Source: Adiantum capillus-veneris (taxonomy: Eukaryota > Streptophyta > Polypodiopsida > Polypodiales > Pteridaceae). Taken from it: 64,000 nucleotides of DNA. Shown here in pieces: positions 9,300 to 19,830 of the stretch. How positions within the stretch are numbered: position 1 is the stretch's first letter; every line of letters begins with the position of its first letter. Below the pieces are notes generated by a model. The model did no database searches, had not been told where the DNA came from, and saw only the letters and a list, made by a program, of their open reading frames with translations. A program made the translations under genes and the position numbers. Location: positions 89,554,881 through 89,618,880 of the forward strand of contig CM043957.1 of NCBI GenBank assembly GCA_014529385.2. The letters run 5' to 3'.

Positions 9300-9818
9300 A
9301 AAGTTGCAGATTTCCAGTTTTTCAGCACAGAACTCTTCCAATAGCTCTTTTAAGTGCTCAGCAACAATCAATTACACAGAAAATTTTTCTGAACTTTGTT
9401 TATTGCATATTTCACTACCAAAGCGACTTTTTCAGTGATCTAACATGCAATCAAACACATCAAGCAAAGAGAACACCAATTGATAGCTCTGGATCAGGAT
9501 CAAATCAGGCCCTACCTAAGCTACTTCTAATCATAAAATGGATTTTTTGCAATTGAAAATATAAAGAGATTTACTACCACACAAGGAGTAGCAAATGCTT
9601 TTTATGTCAACAACCACTTAAACACCATCAAAAACAATCTAATCTAAGCTAAACTAAAAATACTGTCAACACGGAAGACCCAGGAATACCCCACTTCCTA
9701 GTATCTTTCGAGACCTTCGGAGTCCACCACTCCTAGATCTTTTCTAACTAAAGTATACAAAGTAGTTTATACGACTCACCTCGTAGGATTAGTCTAAGGT
9801 CACCTACTTAGGGCTCTC

Positions 9819-9837
9819 GTCCCCGACAGCGGCGCCA
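9819..9837 (-). other. primer binding site, tRNA-Asp-like
   Basis: Minus-strand TGGCGCCGCTGTCGGGGAC lies two bases after the LTR end. It resembles the complement of a plant tRNA-Asp 3' end (TGGCGCCGTTGCCGGG) with two mismatches over the first 16 bases. tRNA-Asp-like primer sites are known in some plant gypsy lineages. The cognate tRNA was assigned from memory. Confidence 0.8.
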
Positions 9838-10465
9838 AATGTTATGGCGGTTACGCCGCTAGCGGAAGCTAAATAGCGAGAACTCAACCAACAACAGAAT
9901 TTGTCAGACGAGGACGGAGCTTGACCCGCAGGCGCATGGAAACAACTAGGTGGGTGTCAAATCACCTACTCGACCTTCTAATGACAATCACTACTAAGGA
10001 AATCAAATCTAAGTTCTAAAACACGCAAGTGACTGAAATCCATACTACGAACGAATGCTATACGAAACAGGATCTAGAATCATTGAATCGATCTCAAACT
10101 CAAGGGGAAGTCTATACACTAGGTAAGAACAACACCCTAAAGACTTGAACTGCAAAATCAACCTATAACCACTCCGTGCGGCAAAAGCGTATGAAGACAG
10201 GCCGAAAAATACAGGTGACCGAAACTTGACCCCGATGGTACCAATGTGTAGCTCTACTCGTTGTGGTTCTATAGATATGCTGCACGCTCTATTCTGACAC
10301 ACAAGTTGGAAGAAAACTCACACCGAAGCTCGTAGGAACTTACCACACGTAGAAGCCGATAGCGCGCACTCTTGGTATCTGTGCGTAGCTCTCACCGTTG
10401 CTAACACAATGGCGGTGTCGCTTCTCCAATGGCGGTCCCGTAGCTCGCGTAGCAAGAAGATAAGA

Positions 10466-10496
<31 letters not shown>

Positions 10497-10567
10497 ACAC
10501 AGTCACGGCGCTCAAAAACTCACTTTGATTAATAATTGAATCTGCCCCTTTAGGTTACAAAACTTTG

Positions 10568-10577
10568 GCTTATATAC
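10568..10577 (-). promoter_or_regulatory. TATA box of gypsy LTR
   Basis: Minus-strand GTATATAAGC lies about 450 bp inside the outer LTR end, a position suited to driving the element RNA. U3 would be 11029 to about 10545. Confidence 0.65.
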
Positions 10578-10921
10578 CTCAGCCTTGGAGGTGAGAACAT
10601 CTCTAATTATTTACATCAACAGGTGAAATTACTTCGGGATTACAAGCTGGAAACTCAATTGAGTCCCGTTACTTAATGAATGGCTCAAATCAAAATTAAT
10701 GTCGGAAAGACATTTATTTCAATCAATGGTTACAAAATGATGGGTGTGAGCAAAAATGTGGGTGTGATCCTCTGCTGGCTCAACAGGGGGCCTTACAAAT
10801 GTACGCTTTTACCACAGAAAATTACAAGGGTAAATTTGGATCCATACTTAATAGACGAGATTCCAGATCCCGCTTCCATGTTACCTGCCCTCTGCCCAAG
10901 AAAAAAATTTTCTGCTATGGT

Positions 10922-11000
10922 CGTCGCTATATGCGTCGCTATACGCATCGCTAATAGCGACTGGTTTCATAGCGACGCATATAGCGACGCGCATAGCGAC
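10922..11000. promoter_or_regulatory. 12-bp-phased ATAGCGAC octamers forming a 21-bp inverted repeat in U3
   Basis: GTCGCTAT occurs at 10923 and 10935; its complement ATAGCGAC at 10954, 10969, 10981 and 10993, mostly 12 bp apart. Arms 10922-10942 and 10969-10989 are perfect 21-bp inverted repeats with a 26-bp loop. The degenerate form GTCGATAT continues to the LTR end. Function unknown; a transcription factor array or hairpin is possible. Confidence 0.85.
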
Positions 11001-11029
11001 GGACAGCGTCGATATATGCGTCGATAACA

Positions 11030-11341
11030 CCTTCTTTTGTTGTAGTGTTGATGATTGACTTAAGAACCTCTAGTACTAGGAGCATACGTATAACCTTTAA
11101 GATACGCATCATATTTGACACTTTGTAGCATTTCCATTTCCATTGCCATGTTTGTGCCAATTGCCCCATACAAGCTAATTTTCTCCTCAATACATGCATG
11201 CATGGCAGCATGTTTGGTCTTAGATATGTTTGAACACATGTGACTGCTCCTTGCCTCCAAGCTACCTAGGGAAAATAACACTTTGATTGAAAGGATACCT
11301 GCACCCGCTCTTGAGATCCAAAAAAGCCTCCAATCCTTTTG
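11030..11341. other. sequence between gypsy LTR and copia element
   Basis: This 312-bp stretch, together with 16479 onward, formed one continuous sequence before the copia insertion. A short minus-strand frame crosses it but runs into the copia LTR and has no recognisable domain. No feature assigned. Confidence 0.5.
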
Positions 11342-11568
11342 TGTTACCATATACATGTGGTAGTGAAGTGTGTGAACACAATAGGACAGTCGGGGCACTT
11401 TTTCCCTCTTTAGGAGATTTTTTCCCTCGAGCATTGTATATACGCCCATCACTCTAGGGCTATCGATCTTTCCATTGCAAACTAAGTAACACACTCTCTA
11501 TTGTGTGCCTTGAGCTTCCTTTGTCATCTCCAAGTTGTGTGCGTTTCTCTACAACCCTAATTCCAACA
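11342..11568 (+). repeat. 5' LTR of copia element
   Basis: Begins TGTTACCATATACATG and ends CTAATTCCAACA. It contains TTGTATATACGCC (about 11434-11446) as a likely TATA region. The same sequence recurs at 16245-16473. Confidence 0.95.
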
Positions 11569-11569
11569 A

Positions 11570-11581
11570 TTGGTAGCAGAG
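11570..11581 (+). other. copia primer binding site (initiator tRNA-Met type)
   Basis: TTGGTAGCAGAG follows the LTR by one base. It differs from the usual plant TGGTATCAGAG by one base, a probable mutation. Confidence 0.8.
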
Positions 11582-11885
11582 TAGGTTGCATCCTCCCGGG
11601 CTTAGTCGCCAGCATCTCCAGCACACGCCTGCTCACTTTCTCGAATTTCAGTGAGCTTTGGCGAGTGTTTGCAGGTTGACAAAACGGGCTCGTTTCGGCC
11701 TCCATTTCCACTACAGGCAGTATTGTACATGCTATTTCGTCATTTTGTGCATAATTTATGTTAGTGTCATTTTCTGCATAACATGTGCCTTACAATCTTC
11801 TACGGTTTGTGCTATATAGCACGTGTTGTTCCCGCTTTGTTTCTCCTATTTTTGGGCAGTTTTCACATCAAGTGCATCATTTACC

Positions 11886-12926
11886 ATGGTTGACAACAAC
11901 ACAGATGTGTTCAAGATGTTTGCTGTTGAGGACAGGTTGGATGGGGACAATTACCCTATGTGGGCTTACATGATGCAACATGTTCTTGTGTCAAAGAGCG
12001 TTTGGAATATTGTGCAGGGCATTGATATACGTCCTGGTTCTCAGGATGTAGGCGATGTTGAGGACGTTGCAGGTCTTGCTGCAAGGATTGCTGCTATTAG
12101 AGTTGTTTTGCCTACGGTAGAACAAGCTTGTTAGGATGTAAAGGATGCATAGGATGATGCATTGATTGCATTGTCTATGAAGCACACCATTGTTCCTCAC
12201 ATTTGTTCAACAAAATCTGCAAAACAGGCTTGGAATATTCTAGCAGGTCTTTATGCAAGCCGCAATGAGGTTAAAATTGCTTTGTTGCGTAAAGAGCTGG
12301 AATCAAAGATTACATGCATGAGAAAGATGATGTGGACACTTTCCTTGCTGGTGTCAAGGATATCAATGAGCAACTTATTTCTGTGGGTGAAGTCGTTTCA
12401 GACAGTTCCCCTTGTTCAGATTGTTCTTGACGCCTTACCAGATTCATACCAGACTTTTGCTAGTATTTGGAGACTAATGACGCAAGGAAATCCTGAAGTT
12501 GTCAAGTTTGATGCATTATGCACATTGCTGTTGCAAGAGTCACTTTCCAGAAAAAACAGGACTAGGCAGCGTGCAGTTGAACAAGCTTTTATTGCTTCTC
12601 AAAGAAAGGGTGGCAATGCAGCAACTTCTTATGGTTCTGCTGCGAGTGGTAAAACTTTTGTTCCTAATGCTTTTGTTGGTAGCTATTTGTCTGGAAATTC
12701 TGGTGATAAGGGCAAAAAGAAGATGCGTTGCCATTATTGTAGAGCTAATGATCATTTGATCAAACGGTGTCCTAAGTTGAAGGCCAAAGAGGATAAGAAG
12801 AAAGAGGGTGGTTCCACTACAAATGCTGGTTCCACTACAAATGCAGCCATTGTTGAGTCTTTTGTAAAAGGAGACTGTGATACTGATGTTGATGCAGAAT
12901 GGGCTTTTAGTGCAGAGCGCACTTAA
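11886..12926 (+). pseudogene. copia gag, two internal stops
   Basis: From the ATG at 11886 (MVDNNTDVF...) the frame encodes a copia Gag, with the nucleocapsid zinc knuckle CHYCRANDHLIKRC (CX2CX4HX4C) near 12730-12771. Two TAG codons (12132 and 12150) interrupt it, and a TAA at 12924-12926 separates it from the protease in the same frame. Single-frame gag-pol is normal for plant copia, so these stops are decay. Confidence 0.88.
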
Positions 12927-12974
12927 AATCCTGTTGTCCATGATGCATGCTTTTCAGTTGCTACAAATTCACAT

Positions 12975-13430
12975 GTGTGGTATTTTGACAGCGGTGCTAT
13001 AAAGCACATTACCTCACATCGTGAATTGTTCACCTCTCTTGAGTCTGTTCCTCATGGGAATTCAGTCACTTGTGCCAACAATGCCTCTTATCCGGTTCAA
13101 GGGGTTGGAAAGATTGTGCTTACTGCTGCAAATGGCAATTCTTTCACACTTGTCGATGCACTTTATGTACCTAGGATCAAGAAGAATATTTTGTCTATAT
13201 CCGCACTTGCTAGACTTGGACTTGTAGTCAAATTTGTGGATGACAGATGTATTATTCATGATCTCAGTTTTGGTGATGAAATTGTTGCATCTGGCTTTTG
13301 TGTCGTGGGCTGTATAAGCTCACTTTGTATCACAAGTGTGGACAAAATTTTCAAATGCAGTTGCAGATTCAAGGGCTATTTCAGATGCAAAACTTTGGCA
13401 TGCACGTTCTGGGCATCTAAATTTTATTAG
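12975..13430 (+). pseudogene. copia protease
   Basis: The frame begins WYFDSGAIKHITSH, the copia aspartic protease active site (DSG), and includes YVPRIKKNILSIS, the conserved LYVPxxxxNLLS-type motif. The reading continues meaningfully to about 13330, after which the coding sense moves to another frame (13336 onward), marking a frameshift. Confidence 0.88.
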
Positions 13431-14590
13431 TTTGCTTCGTTTGCAAAAATCTGATATGGTTGCTTCTTTGCCGCCTCTTGAAGCACCTATCAAACATGTT
13501 TGTGAAGGCTATATTTTGGATAAAATGCAGCACTCTAAGTTTCCAAAGGATGGTTCAGTTAGGGCCACATGCAGGTTGTAGCTTGTGCATAATGATGTTT
13601 GTGGGCCCATGCAAACTCCGTCCTTGGGCAATTACCTGTACTTCGTGACTTTCATTGATGATTACTCCAGGCATGCGTGGGTATTTTCGCTTAAAGTGAA
13701 GTCCGAAATTTTTATGTGCTTCAAACAATTTCTGGCTATGGCTAAAAATGTATCAAAATGTACTATGGACACCCTCCATTCCGATCGAGGGGGGGAGTAT
13801 ATGTCTCATGAATTTAATGCATTTCTGGCTAGTCATGGGATAAAAGACCAATGTACAGTGCCGTATACGCCTCAGAAAAATGGTGTTGCTGAGAGGAAAA
13901 ACATGTCTCTTACGGAAATGGCAAGATGTATGGTCAAGAGTCGAGCTTTACCACATTTGTTTTGGCTCGAGGCTGTCATGTGTGCCACTTATGTACTCAA
14001 CAGCTGTCCTACGAAAGCGTGGCAATCTATGACTCGATATGCAACATGGCATGATAGAAAGCCATCTATTGAGCACATGCATGTTTTTGACTGTTTGGCT
14101 TATGGTTTAGTGCCACAAGTGCAGCGCAGAAATTTGGATGATAAGGCTGTCAAATTTATTTTTGTTGGTTATAGTGCTGAAAGCAAAGGTTACAGGTTGT
14201 ATCATCTGCAAACAAAACGTATTTTGGTATCACGGGATGTAGTGTTTGTGGAAGATTCTGTTCAGCCCTTGTTGTCATGTACTAGAGACAATAATGTAAG
14301 CTCACAGGACATTTATGACACTTTGTTGCCTCTTTTCAGTGGTGGAAGTTCGAATGTAAATTCCAATGAGGCAAATGTACAGCCTATGGGGGTTTCGGAA
14401 AATGTTATAGATCAGTCTATTACTGATGTAGATGTACATGATGTACTTGATGAGGAAAGGACTGAAAATGAGCAGGCTAGAGGTATGCCAAAATGGCTGG
14501 TGCACACTTTGCGTGACAGTAAATTGGATGCACCTTTGTCTGTAGTACTCGTTCAGGCTCTCGCCATGCATCTTATGCATCAGATTGTTA
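13336..14590 (+). pseudogene. copia integrase
   Basis: The pre-integrase zinc region (HARSGHLNF...HVCEGYILDK) has lost its second cysteine: the usual CxxC appears as C-E-G-Y, a G-to-A type change. After a stop near 13579-13581 the core follows with Asp in HNDVCGP, Asp in LHSDRGGEY and Glu in GVAERKN, so the DDE residues survive. The C-terminal FVGYSAESKGYRLY motif typical of copia integrase is present. The end is out of frame with RT. Confidence 0.9.
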
Positions 14591-14594
14591 TGCT

Positions 14595-15945
14595 TTGGAT
14601 GTGTCTAGCTTACATGATGTTGAGGAACCTCTGTCTTTTGATGAAGCACAAAATTCAAAAAATTGGATGGCTGCCATGCAATCAGAATATGATGCACTTA
14701 TAGAAAATGACACATGGACTTTATGTGATTTGCCTTCTGGAAAAAAGGCCATTGGTACGAAGTGGGTTTACAAGTTGAAATGCAAGCCGTATGGTGAGAT
14801 CGATTGCCATAAGGCTCGACTTGTTGCAAAGGGTTATGCATAGCAAAAAGGCATAGATTATGAAGAGACTTTTGCCCCCCTTGTCGTATGACTACCGTGC
14901 GTTTTCTATGTGCATTGGCAGCTCATTTTGGTTGGAATGTACATCAATCAGACATTGTTACTACTTTCTTGAATGGTGGCATATTTGAGGAAGTTTATGT
15001 AACGTAGCCTCGCGGTTTTGTCAAGAAAGGACAAGAGGAAAAAGTGTGCAAAATGTACCAAGGCTTTGTATGGGTTGAAGCAATCTCCTCGTGCTTGGTA
15101 TGAGAAAGCTGACACTCATTTGGTCAAACAAGGCTTTCGTAACAGTCCAATAGAAAGCACATTGTATGTAAAGCGTGAGGGTGATATACTTCTCATTGTG
15201 GTTCTTTATGCAGATGATTTGCTCATCACTAGACCACCAAACGAGAGACATATTGCTGAATTTAAGGTTGATTTGAATGCTACTTTCAAGATGAAAGATT
15301 TGGGGCTGTTGCATCATTACTTGGGCATACAGTTTAAGCAATGTGATGGTGGTATTTCCTTGTGTCAAAAAAGTTACATAGAGACATTGCTATGTAAATT
15401 TGGACTTGAGGATTGCAAACCTATTGCCACTCCCATGGAAATAGGTTTGAAATTGAGTCTACATGATGCTGGTGATCTTGCAAATGTCGCTCTATACCAA
15501 ACTGCTATTGGATGCCTCATTTATGCATGCAACACGAGGCCAGATATTCAATTCTCACAGGTCAGCAGATTTATGCATAGCCCAGGGTCTAAGCATTGGT
15601 AGGCTGTCAAGAGTATTTTTTGCTACCTTAGTGGCACTTTACATCTTGGCTTGTTTATCCCAAGGGAGGATCATTGCGGCCAGACTTACATGCTTTTTCG
15701 GACGCAGATTGGGCTGGTTGTTTTGATATGCGAGTGTTCACAAGTGGTTTTTGTTTCATGCTTGGCAGTTCATGTATATCATGGTTGAGCAAGAAGCAAC
15801 CTACTGTGGCCACTTTGAGTTGTGAGGCTGAGTACAGGGCAATCTTCACAGCTATGGTTGAGTGTGTATGGCTCAGATGCCTTATGGCTGATTTGGGTGT
15901 TGGACAGGATACTACCAACACTACCTACACTGACAGTTAGAGCGC
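14595..15945 (+). pseudogene. copia reverse transcriptase and RNase H
   Basis: RT starts with NWMAAMQSEYDAL and TKWVYKLK. A stop at 14841-14843 and at least two frame changes (14870-15050) interrupt it. It resumes at KALYGLKQSPRAWY, with the catalytic VVLYADDLLIT and YLGIQF motifs. A stop at 15600-15602 and another shift separate the RNase H (FSDADWAGCFD, SCEAEYRA), which ends at a TAG, with the last motif (VARNPVFHARTKHIEVHYH) following it. Not functional. Confidence 0.9.
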
Positions 15946-16234
15946 TTTGGTAGTTGCGAGGAACCCAGTTTTTCATGCTCGCACAAAGCACATTGAGGTG
16001 CATTACCACTATGTCAGGGAGAGGAGAGGGAGAGGCTCTCAACAGGAGAGGTCAGCTTGGCTTATGTGCCAACACAGGACAACCTTGCAGATCTTTTCAC
16101 AAAGGCATTGTCTCGTGAGAAGTTTGAAGCTTTCTGCAAAGCTTTGGGCTTACTCCCCTTTGTGGACTGATCATGTCCTCAGGGCATGGCACTTCCCTTT
16201 ACTCATGTGCTAGCTCTTGTTCACCGCATCACTC

Positions 16235-16244
16235 TAGGGGGATT
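16235..16244 (+). other. copia polypurine tract
   Basis: TAGGGGGATT immediately precedes the 3' LTR, where plus-strand DNA synthesis would be primed. Confidence 0.8.
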
Positions 16245-16473
16245 TGTTACCATATACATGTGGTAGTGATATGTGTGAACACACTAGGACCGCCGGGGCA
16301 TTTTTTCCCGCTTTAGGAGTTTTTTTCCCCCGAGCATTGTATATACGCCCATCACTCTAGGAGGCTATCAATCTTTCCATTGCACACTAAGCAACACACT
16401 ATCTATTGTGTGCCTTGAGCTTCCTTCATCTTCTCCAAGCTGTGTGTGTTTCTCTACAACCCTAATTTAAACA
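16245..16473 (+). repeat. 3' LTR of copia element
   Basis: Same start as the 5' LTR (TGTTACCATATACATG), ending TAATTTAAACA, followed by the target duplication TTTTG. Confidence 0.95.
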
Positions 16474-16679
16474 TTTTGCACTCATATGGTTTGACCTCTT
16501 GGTAGAATCAAAGGTCCTTTCTATTTGTCTCTGCATAATAAATCTTTTTGGATCTCCGGAGCCTTTGGTGGACTGCATATGGGACCTACTTCTCTACCCT
16601 GCTGGGATATTTCCCTTGTGAGTGCTGGCGTCCATTTGTCATTCTCAATGATTATGCATTCTGCTCATTATGGCATCTA

Positions 16680-16755
16680 TGATAGGTAGATATAGATAGA
16701 CAAATAGATTGAATTATCATCCACAAAGGCTAGCTATGACCTATGGGACCAAAAA
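16680..16755 (-). mobile_element. 5'-truncated LINE tail remnant
   Basis: The segment (GATAGGTAGATATAGATAG ... TATGACCTATGGGACC) matches the 3' end of the LINE at 56877-56937 in the same orientation, including the tetranucleotide TATC-type tail. It is the last about 75 bp of a related element. The rest of 16474-17069 shows no recognisable feature. Confidence 0.7.
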
Positions 16756-17069
16756 AAAAAACATTACAAAGTTCCTTTTGAATGAGGTTGTTGTTGGATA
16801 CATCTCAATTAAGGATAAGGGTCTAGTGAGGTGTGATAAAGGGAAGATAAGATGAAATGAACAAAACCTGAGAAGGGGTAGGTGAGGGGGGATCTGGTTT
16901 GGGAGTTCAAATCTCCTGGATAATGGCTTTACCTTCTCGTTAAATTGACCGTTTCCCTGCTGTGTGTGCTTCTCACATCTTTTGGAGTTCTTCCTTCTTT
17001 TGTTTGAGTTAGGTGGGTGTTAGATCTTTTGCAAACCAAAATTTGGTCTCCTTGAGAAGCTTCAATTGC

Positions 17070-17850
17070 TCAAGGAGTTTGATTTGATCCGCCTTGGTCT
17101 TGAAAGTGAGGATTGCATGGTTGGTCTGATGTTTGTGTGTAAGAGAGGTGATTGTGACTGACCCCATTGTACCAAGTGGGCTGTTGTTTGGATGGGAGAA
17201 AAGAACTCATGGAACTTGAGGTCCCCCTCCCCTTTCTAGTCACTTGGAAGCTCGCCAATGCAAATATTGAAGGCGGTATCCTCTTGGCATTGTTGTTCAC
17301 GTAGCGTGGACACTATATGATCTTCAACCTTACCAAAGATGATATCCTGTACTTGGGTTTTGAACTCCTTTGTGAGGGTGGTATCTACTTCCACCTTTGT
17401 GTTGAGCTTGAGGTCCCCCTTTGCTTTCCAATCGCTTGGAAGCCCGCCAATGCAAACATTGAGGGCGATATTCTCTTGGCATTGTCCTTCACATAGCATG
17501 GACACTACACAAACTTCAACTTACAAAAGATGATATCCTACAATTGAATTTTGACCTCCTTTGTGAAGGTGGTCTCCACACTTTCACCTTTGTGTTATTG
17601 AGCTTGATTTCTATATGTTCCATTTCTTCCTTTTTGCAGTTCTCCACTGTGGTGAGTCGAGCCTCGATGGCGATGAGTATATGCTTTAGCTCCTCATTCT
17701 CCTTGCAAAGCTTCTCAAATTCATTTTGAAGGTGTGTTATACTCCTTATCTTTGGGGGTGTTGCCACGAACCCAGAGAATGTAGACTTGGCCTTGAGATG
17801 AGGCTTGAGTGGCCACGATAGGCACATGATTCCTATGGAGAGACTCAAAG
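17070..17850 (-). pseudogene. decayed coiled-coil coding fragment with 192-bp tandem repeat
   Basis: Minus-strand frames here encode hydrophilic, partly coiled-coil sequence (LQNEFEKLCKENEELKHI in 17516-17848) and a repeated unit (LKLNTKVEVDTTLTKEF...) in 17236-17505. At the DNA level the unit repeats about every 192 bp (starts 17215, 17407, partial 17603), equal to 64 codons. Stops break the frame. I do not recognise the parent protein. Confidence 0.5.
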
Positions 17851-18127
17851 CATCACAGCTAGAGAGTCATGCGTAGCTCAAATAGAGTCAATGTCGATGC
17901 TCCACGAGTCTGAGAGTTGAGGGCAGCTCGTGCAGAGTTGAGGTCAAACAAAGTCGGGGTTGTGGGTAGCTCGGACAAAGTCAAAATCGTAGGAATGATT
18001 AGATGTGTGGGCAAGGCGATGTTGGTTGGGAGGACAAGGTTGTGTTAACACTCTCCCACAAGGTAGTCCCTCGTCCATGGAGGCTGAGGATGACGCAAGA
18101 AATAGAAAACTAGGGTTGCAATGCTGC

Positions 18128-18130
<3 letters not shown>

Positions 18131-18190
<60 letters not shown>
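18131..18190. repeat. (GA)n microsatellite
   Basis: Thirty uninterrupted GA units. Confidence 0.98.
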
Positions 18191-18194
<4 letters not shown>

Positions 18195-18199
18195 TATTA

Positions 18200-18743
18200 G
18201 CCATCTATCTACCTCTCTTTCTACACTAATCTCTACCTAATCTACACACCTAGATAGAGAGGGGGTCGAGAGAGGAGATAGGTAGAGAGGGCATAGAGTA
18301 GATAGAGAGGGTGTATCTACACCTAATCTCTCTACCTACACTCTCTCTATTTCTACTCTCTAGGTTTCCTCCCTCTCTACACCCTCTCTATCTACTTTAT
18401 CCACACCTCTCTCTACAAATTAATCTCTTTCTAAATCCTAACCTTATTTGTCTACTCTCTACCTAATCTCTATCTATATCCTCTAAACATTGAGAGAGAT
18501 AAACAGAGGTAAATATCTACACTCTCTCTACTCCCTCTATCTATCTCTACACTCTATGTATCCTCCCTCTCTCTATCTACACCCTATCTACATCCTAGCC
18601 TCTTTCTAGTCTTCCTCTACACCCTAACCTCTATCCACATCTTTCTCTACCTAATCTCTATCTCTACTCCCTTTATCTAAATCCTAATTTCTCTCTCTAT
18701 GTATCCTCCCCCTTTACCTAATCTCTATATCCTCTCTATCCAC

Positions 18744-18802
<59 letters not shown>

Positions 18803-19830
18803 AATCTCTTCATAAATCCTAACCTTATATGTTTACAATCTACTTAATCTCTATCTATACGCTCTCTATTTCTACTCTCTACGTATCTTCCCTCTCTACC
18901 TAAAATCTACACCCTCTCTATCCACACCTCTCTCTACACCCTAATCTCCTCATAAATCCTAATCTTATCTATCCACTCTCTACCTAATCTCTATATCTAT
19001 CCTCTCTCTACCTTCTAAACATAGAGAAAACACTAAATAGAGGTAAATCTCTACACTCTCTCCAGTCCCTCTATCTATCTCTACACTCTATGGATCCTCC
19101 CTCTCTCTATCTACACCCTCTCTACTCCCTCTATTTAAATCCTAGTCTCTCTCTACTCTCCCTCTACATCATAATCTCTATCCACACCTCTCTCTCTCTC
19201 TACCTAACCTCTATCTTTACACCTTCTGTACGTACTCTCTACCTAATCTACTTAATCTCTACACCCTCTCTATCTACTATATCCACAAATCTCTCTACAC
19301 CCTAATCTTTTTCTAAATCCTAATTTTATCTATCTAATCTCTATATGTACCCTCTCTCTACTCTCTCTCTATCCCCTAATCTCGACTCTCTCTATTGCTA
19401 CTCTCTATGTATTCTCCCTCTCTACCTAATCTCAACCCCCACTCTATCTACTCCATGTACACCTCTCTACACTTTAATCTCTTTCTAAATCCTAGCCTTA
19501 TCTATCGAACTCTCTACCTATCTCTACCTCTTTCTACTCTCCCTATCCCCTAATATTGACTCTCTCTCCATGTAATCTCTAACTCTATACCCTCTATCTG
19601 CTCTCTCTCCCTCTCTACACACTCTATCTTTGTTTCTCTCTCTATTTCCACTCTCTCTACACCCTTTATTCCTATTTTTCTCTCTAATCTTTCTTCTTCT
19701 TCTTCTCTCTCATCAAATCTACACTATTTTAACATTTTTCCTCCCTCTAATTCTCTTCTCCCATCTCTTTTCTTTCCTCTCTTCCACTCTCTAATTTCAC
19801 ATACACTAAATTGAATCTTTCTCTCTCTAA
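18200..19830. repeat. CT-rich minisatellite block with about 534-bp higher-order repeat
   Basis: The block consists of degenerate units such as CTCTCTACACCCTAATCTCT, with a long pure CT run at about 18745-18797. A larger unit recurs: the series around 18410-18620 (AATCCTAACCTTAT ... CACTCTATGTATCC) reappears around 18945-19155 (AATCCTAATCTTAT ... CACTCTATGGATCC), about 534 bp apart. No gene is present. Confidence 0.85.

Larger units (their letters stand above)
8552..9818 (-). other. 5' leader of gypsy element (primer site to gag)
   Basis: This stretch is the untranslated leader between primer binding site and gag start on the minus strand. No long frame is present. Its notable content is three copies of a long palindrome (8861-8888, 8985-9014, 9276-9299). 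In retroviruses and LTR retrotransposons this interval carries RNA dimerisation and packaging structures, so the palindromes are placed where such signals would be expected. Confidence 0.8.
1..11029 (-). mobile_element. Ty3/gypsy LTR retrotransposon, 3' LTR beyond the window
   Basis: Read on the minus strand, the order is LTR (11029-9840), primer binding site (9837-9819), 1.27-kb leader, gag, linker, protease, then reverse transcriptase, RNase H and integrase in one long frame ending at 126. Protease before RT and integrase last is the Ty3/gypsy order. No chromodomain is visible after the integrase, so it is a non-chromovirus. It has a single RNase H, unlike the Tat-like element further right. 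The long intact gag and pol frames indicate a fairly young copy, but the reading frame changes three times between gag and pol. The downstream LTR lies left of position 1, so LTR identity and the target duplication cannot be checked. The base pairs just outside the visible LTR are CCTTC (11030-11034). Confidence 0.93.
9840..11029 (-). repeat. 5' LTR of gypsy element (1190 bp)
   Basis: The plus-strand boundaries are TGTTAT at 9840 and ATAACA at 11029, a perfect 6-bp terminal inverted repeat with the standard TG...CA ends. The inner end sits two bases from the primer site. A minus-strand TATA box (GTATATAAGC) lies at 10568-10577. A CT/GA run is at about 10465-10493. The outer end holds a phased octamer array and 21-bp inverted repeat (10922-11000). 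Confidence 0.88.
11342..16473 (+). mobile_element. complete but decayed Ty1/copia element
   Basis: A 5132-bp element with 227-bp and 229-bp LTRs, TGTT...AACA ends, a primer site directly after the first LTR and a purine tract directly before the second. Order is gag, protease, integrase, RT, RNase H, the copia order. A perfect 5-bp target duplication TTTTG flanks it (11337-11341 and 16474-16478). The coding region carries several in-frame stops and frameshifts, so it cannot mobilise itself. The two LTRs differ at roughly 20 positions by eye (about 9 percent), indicating an old insertion. Confidence 0.96.

Noticed and set aside
18005-18229. Possible small protein with an Arg-Glu tail
   Set aside because: The tail is the GA microsatellite and there is no domain or conserved start.
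18380-19400. Interstitial telomere repeat (CCCTAA words)
   Set aside because: CCCTAATCTCT is not the plant CCCTAAA array; the words are isolated in a CT-rich minisatellite.
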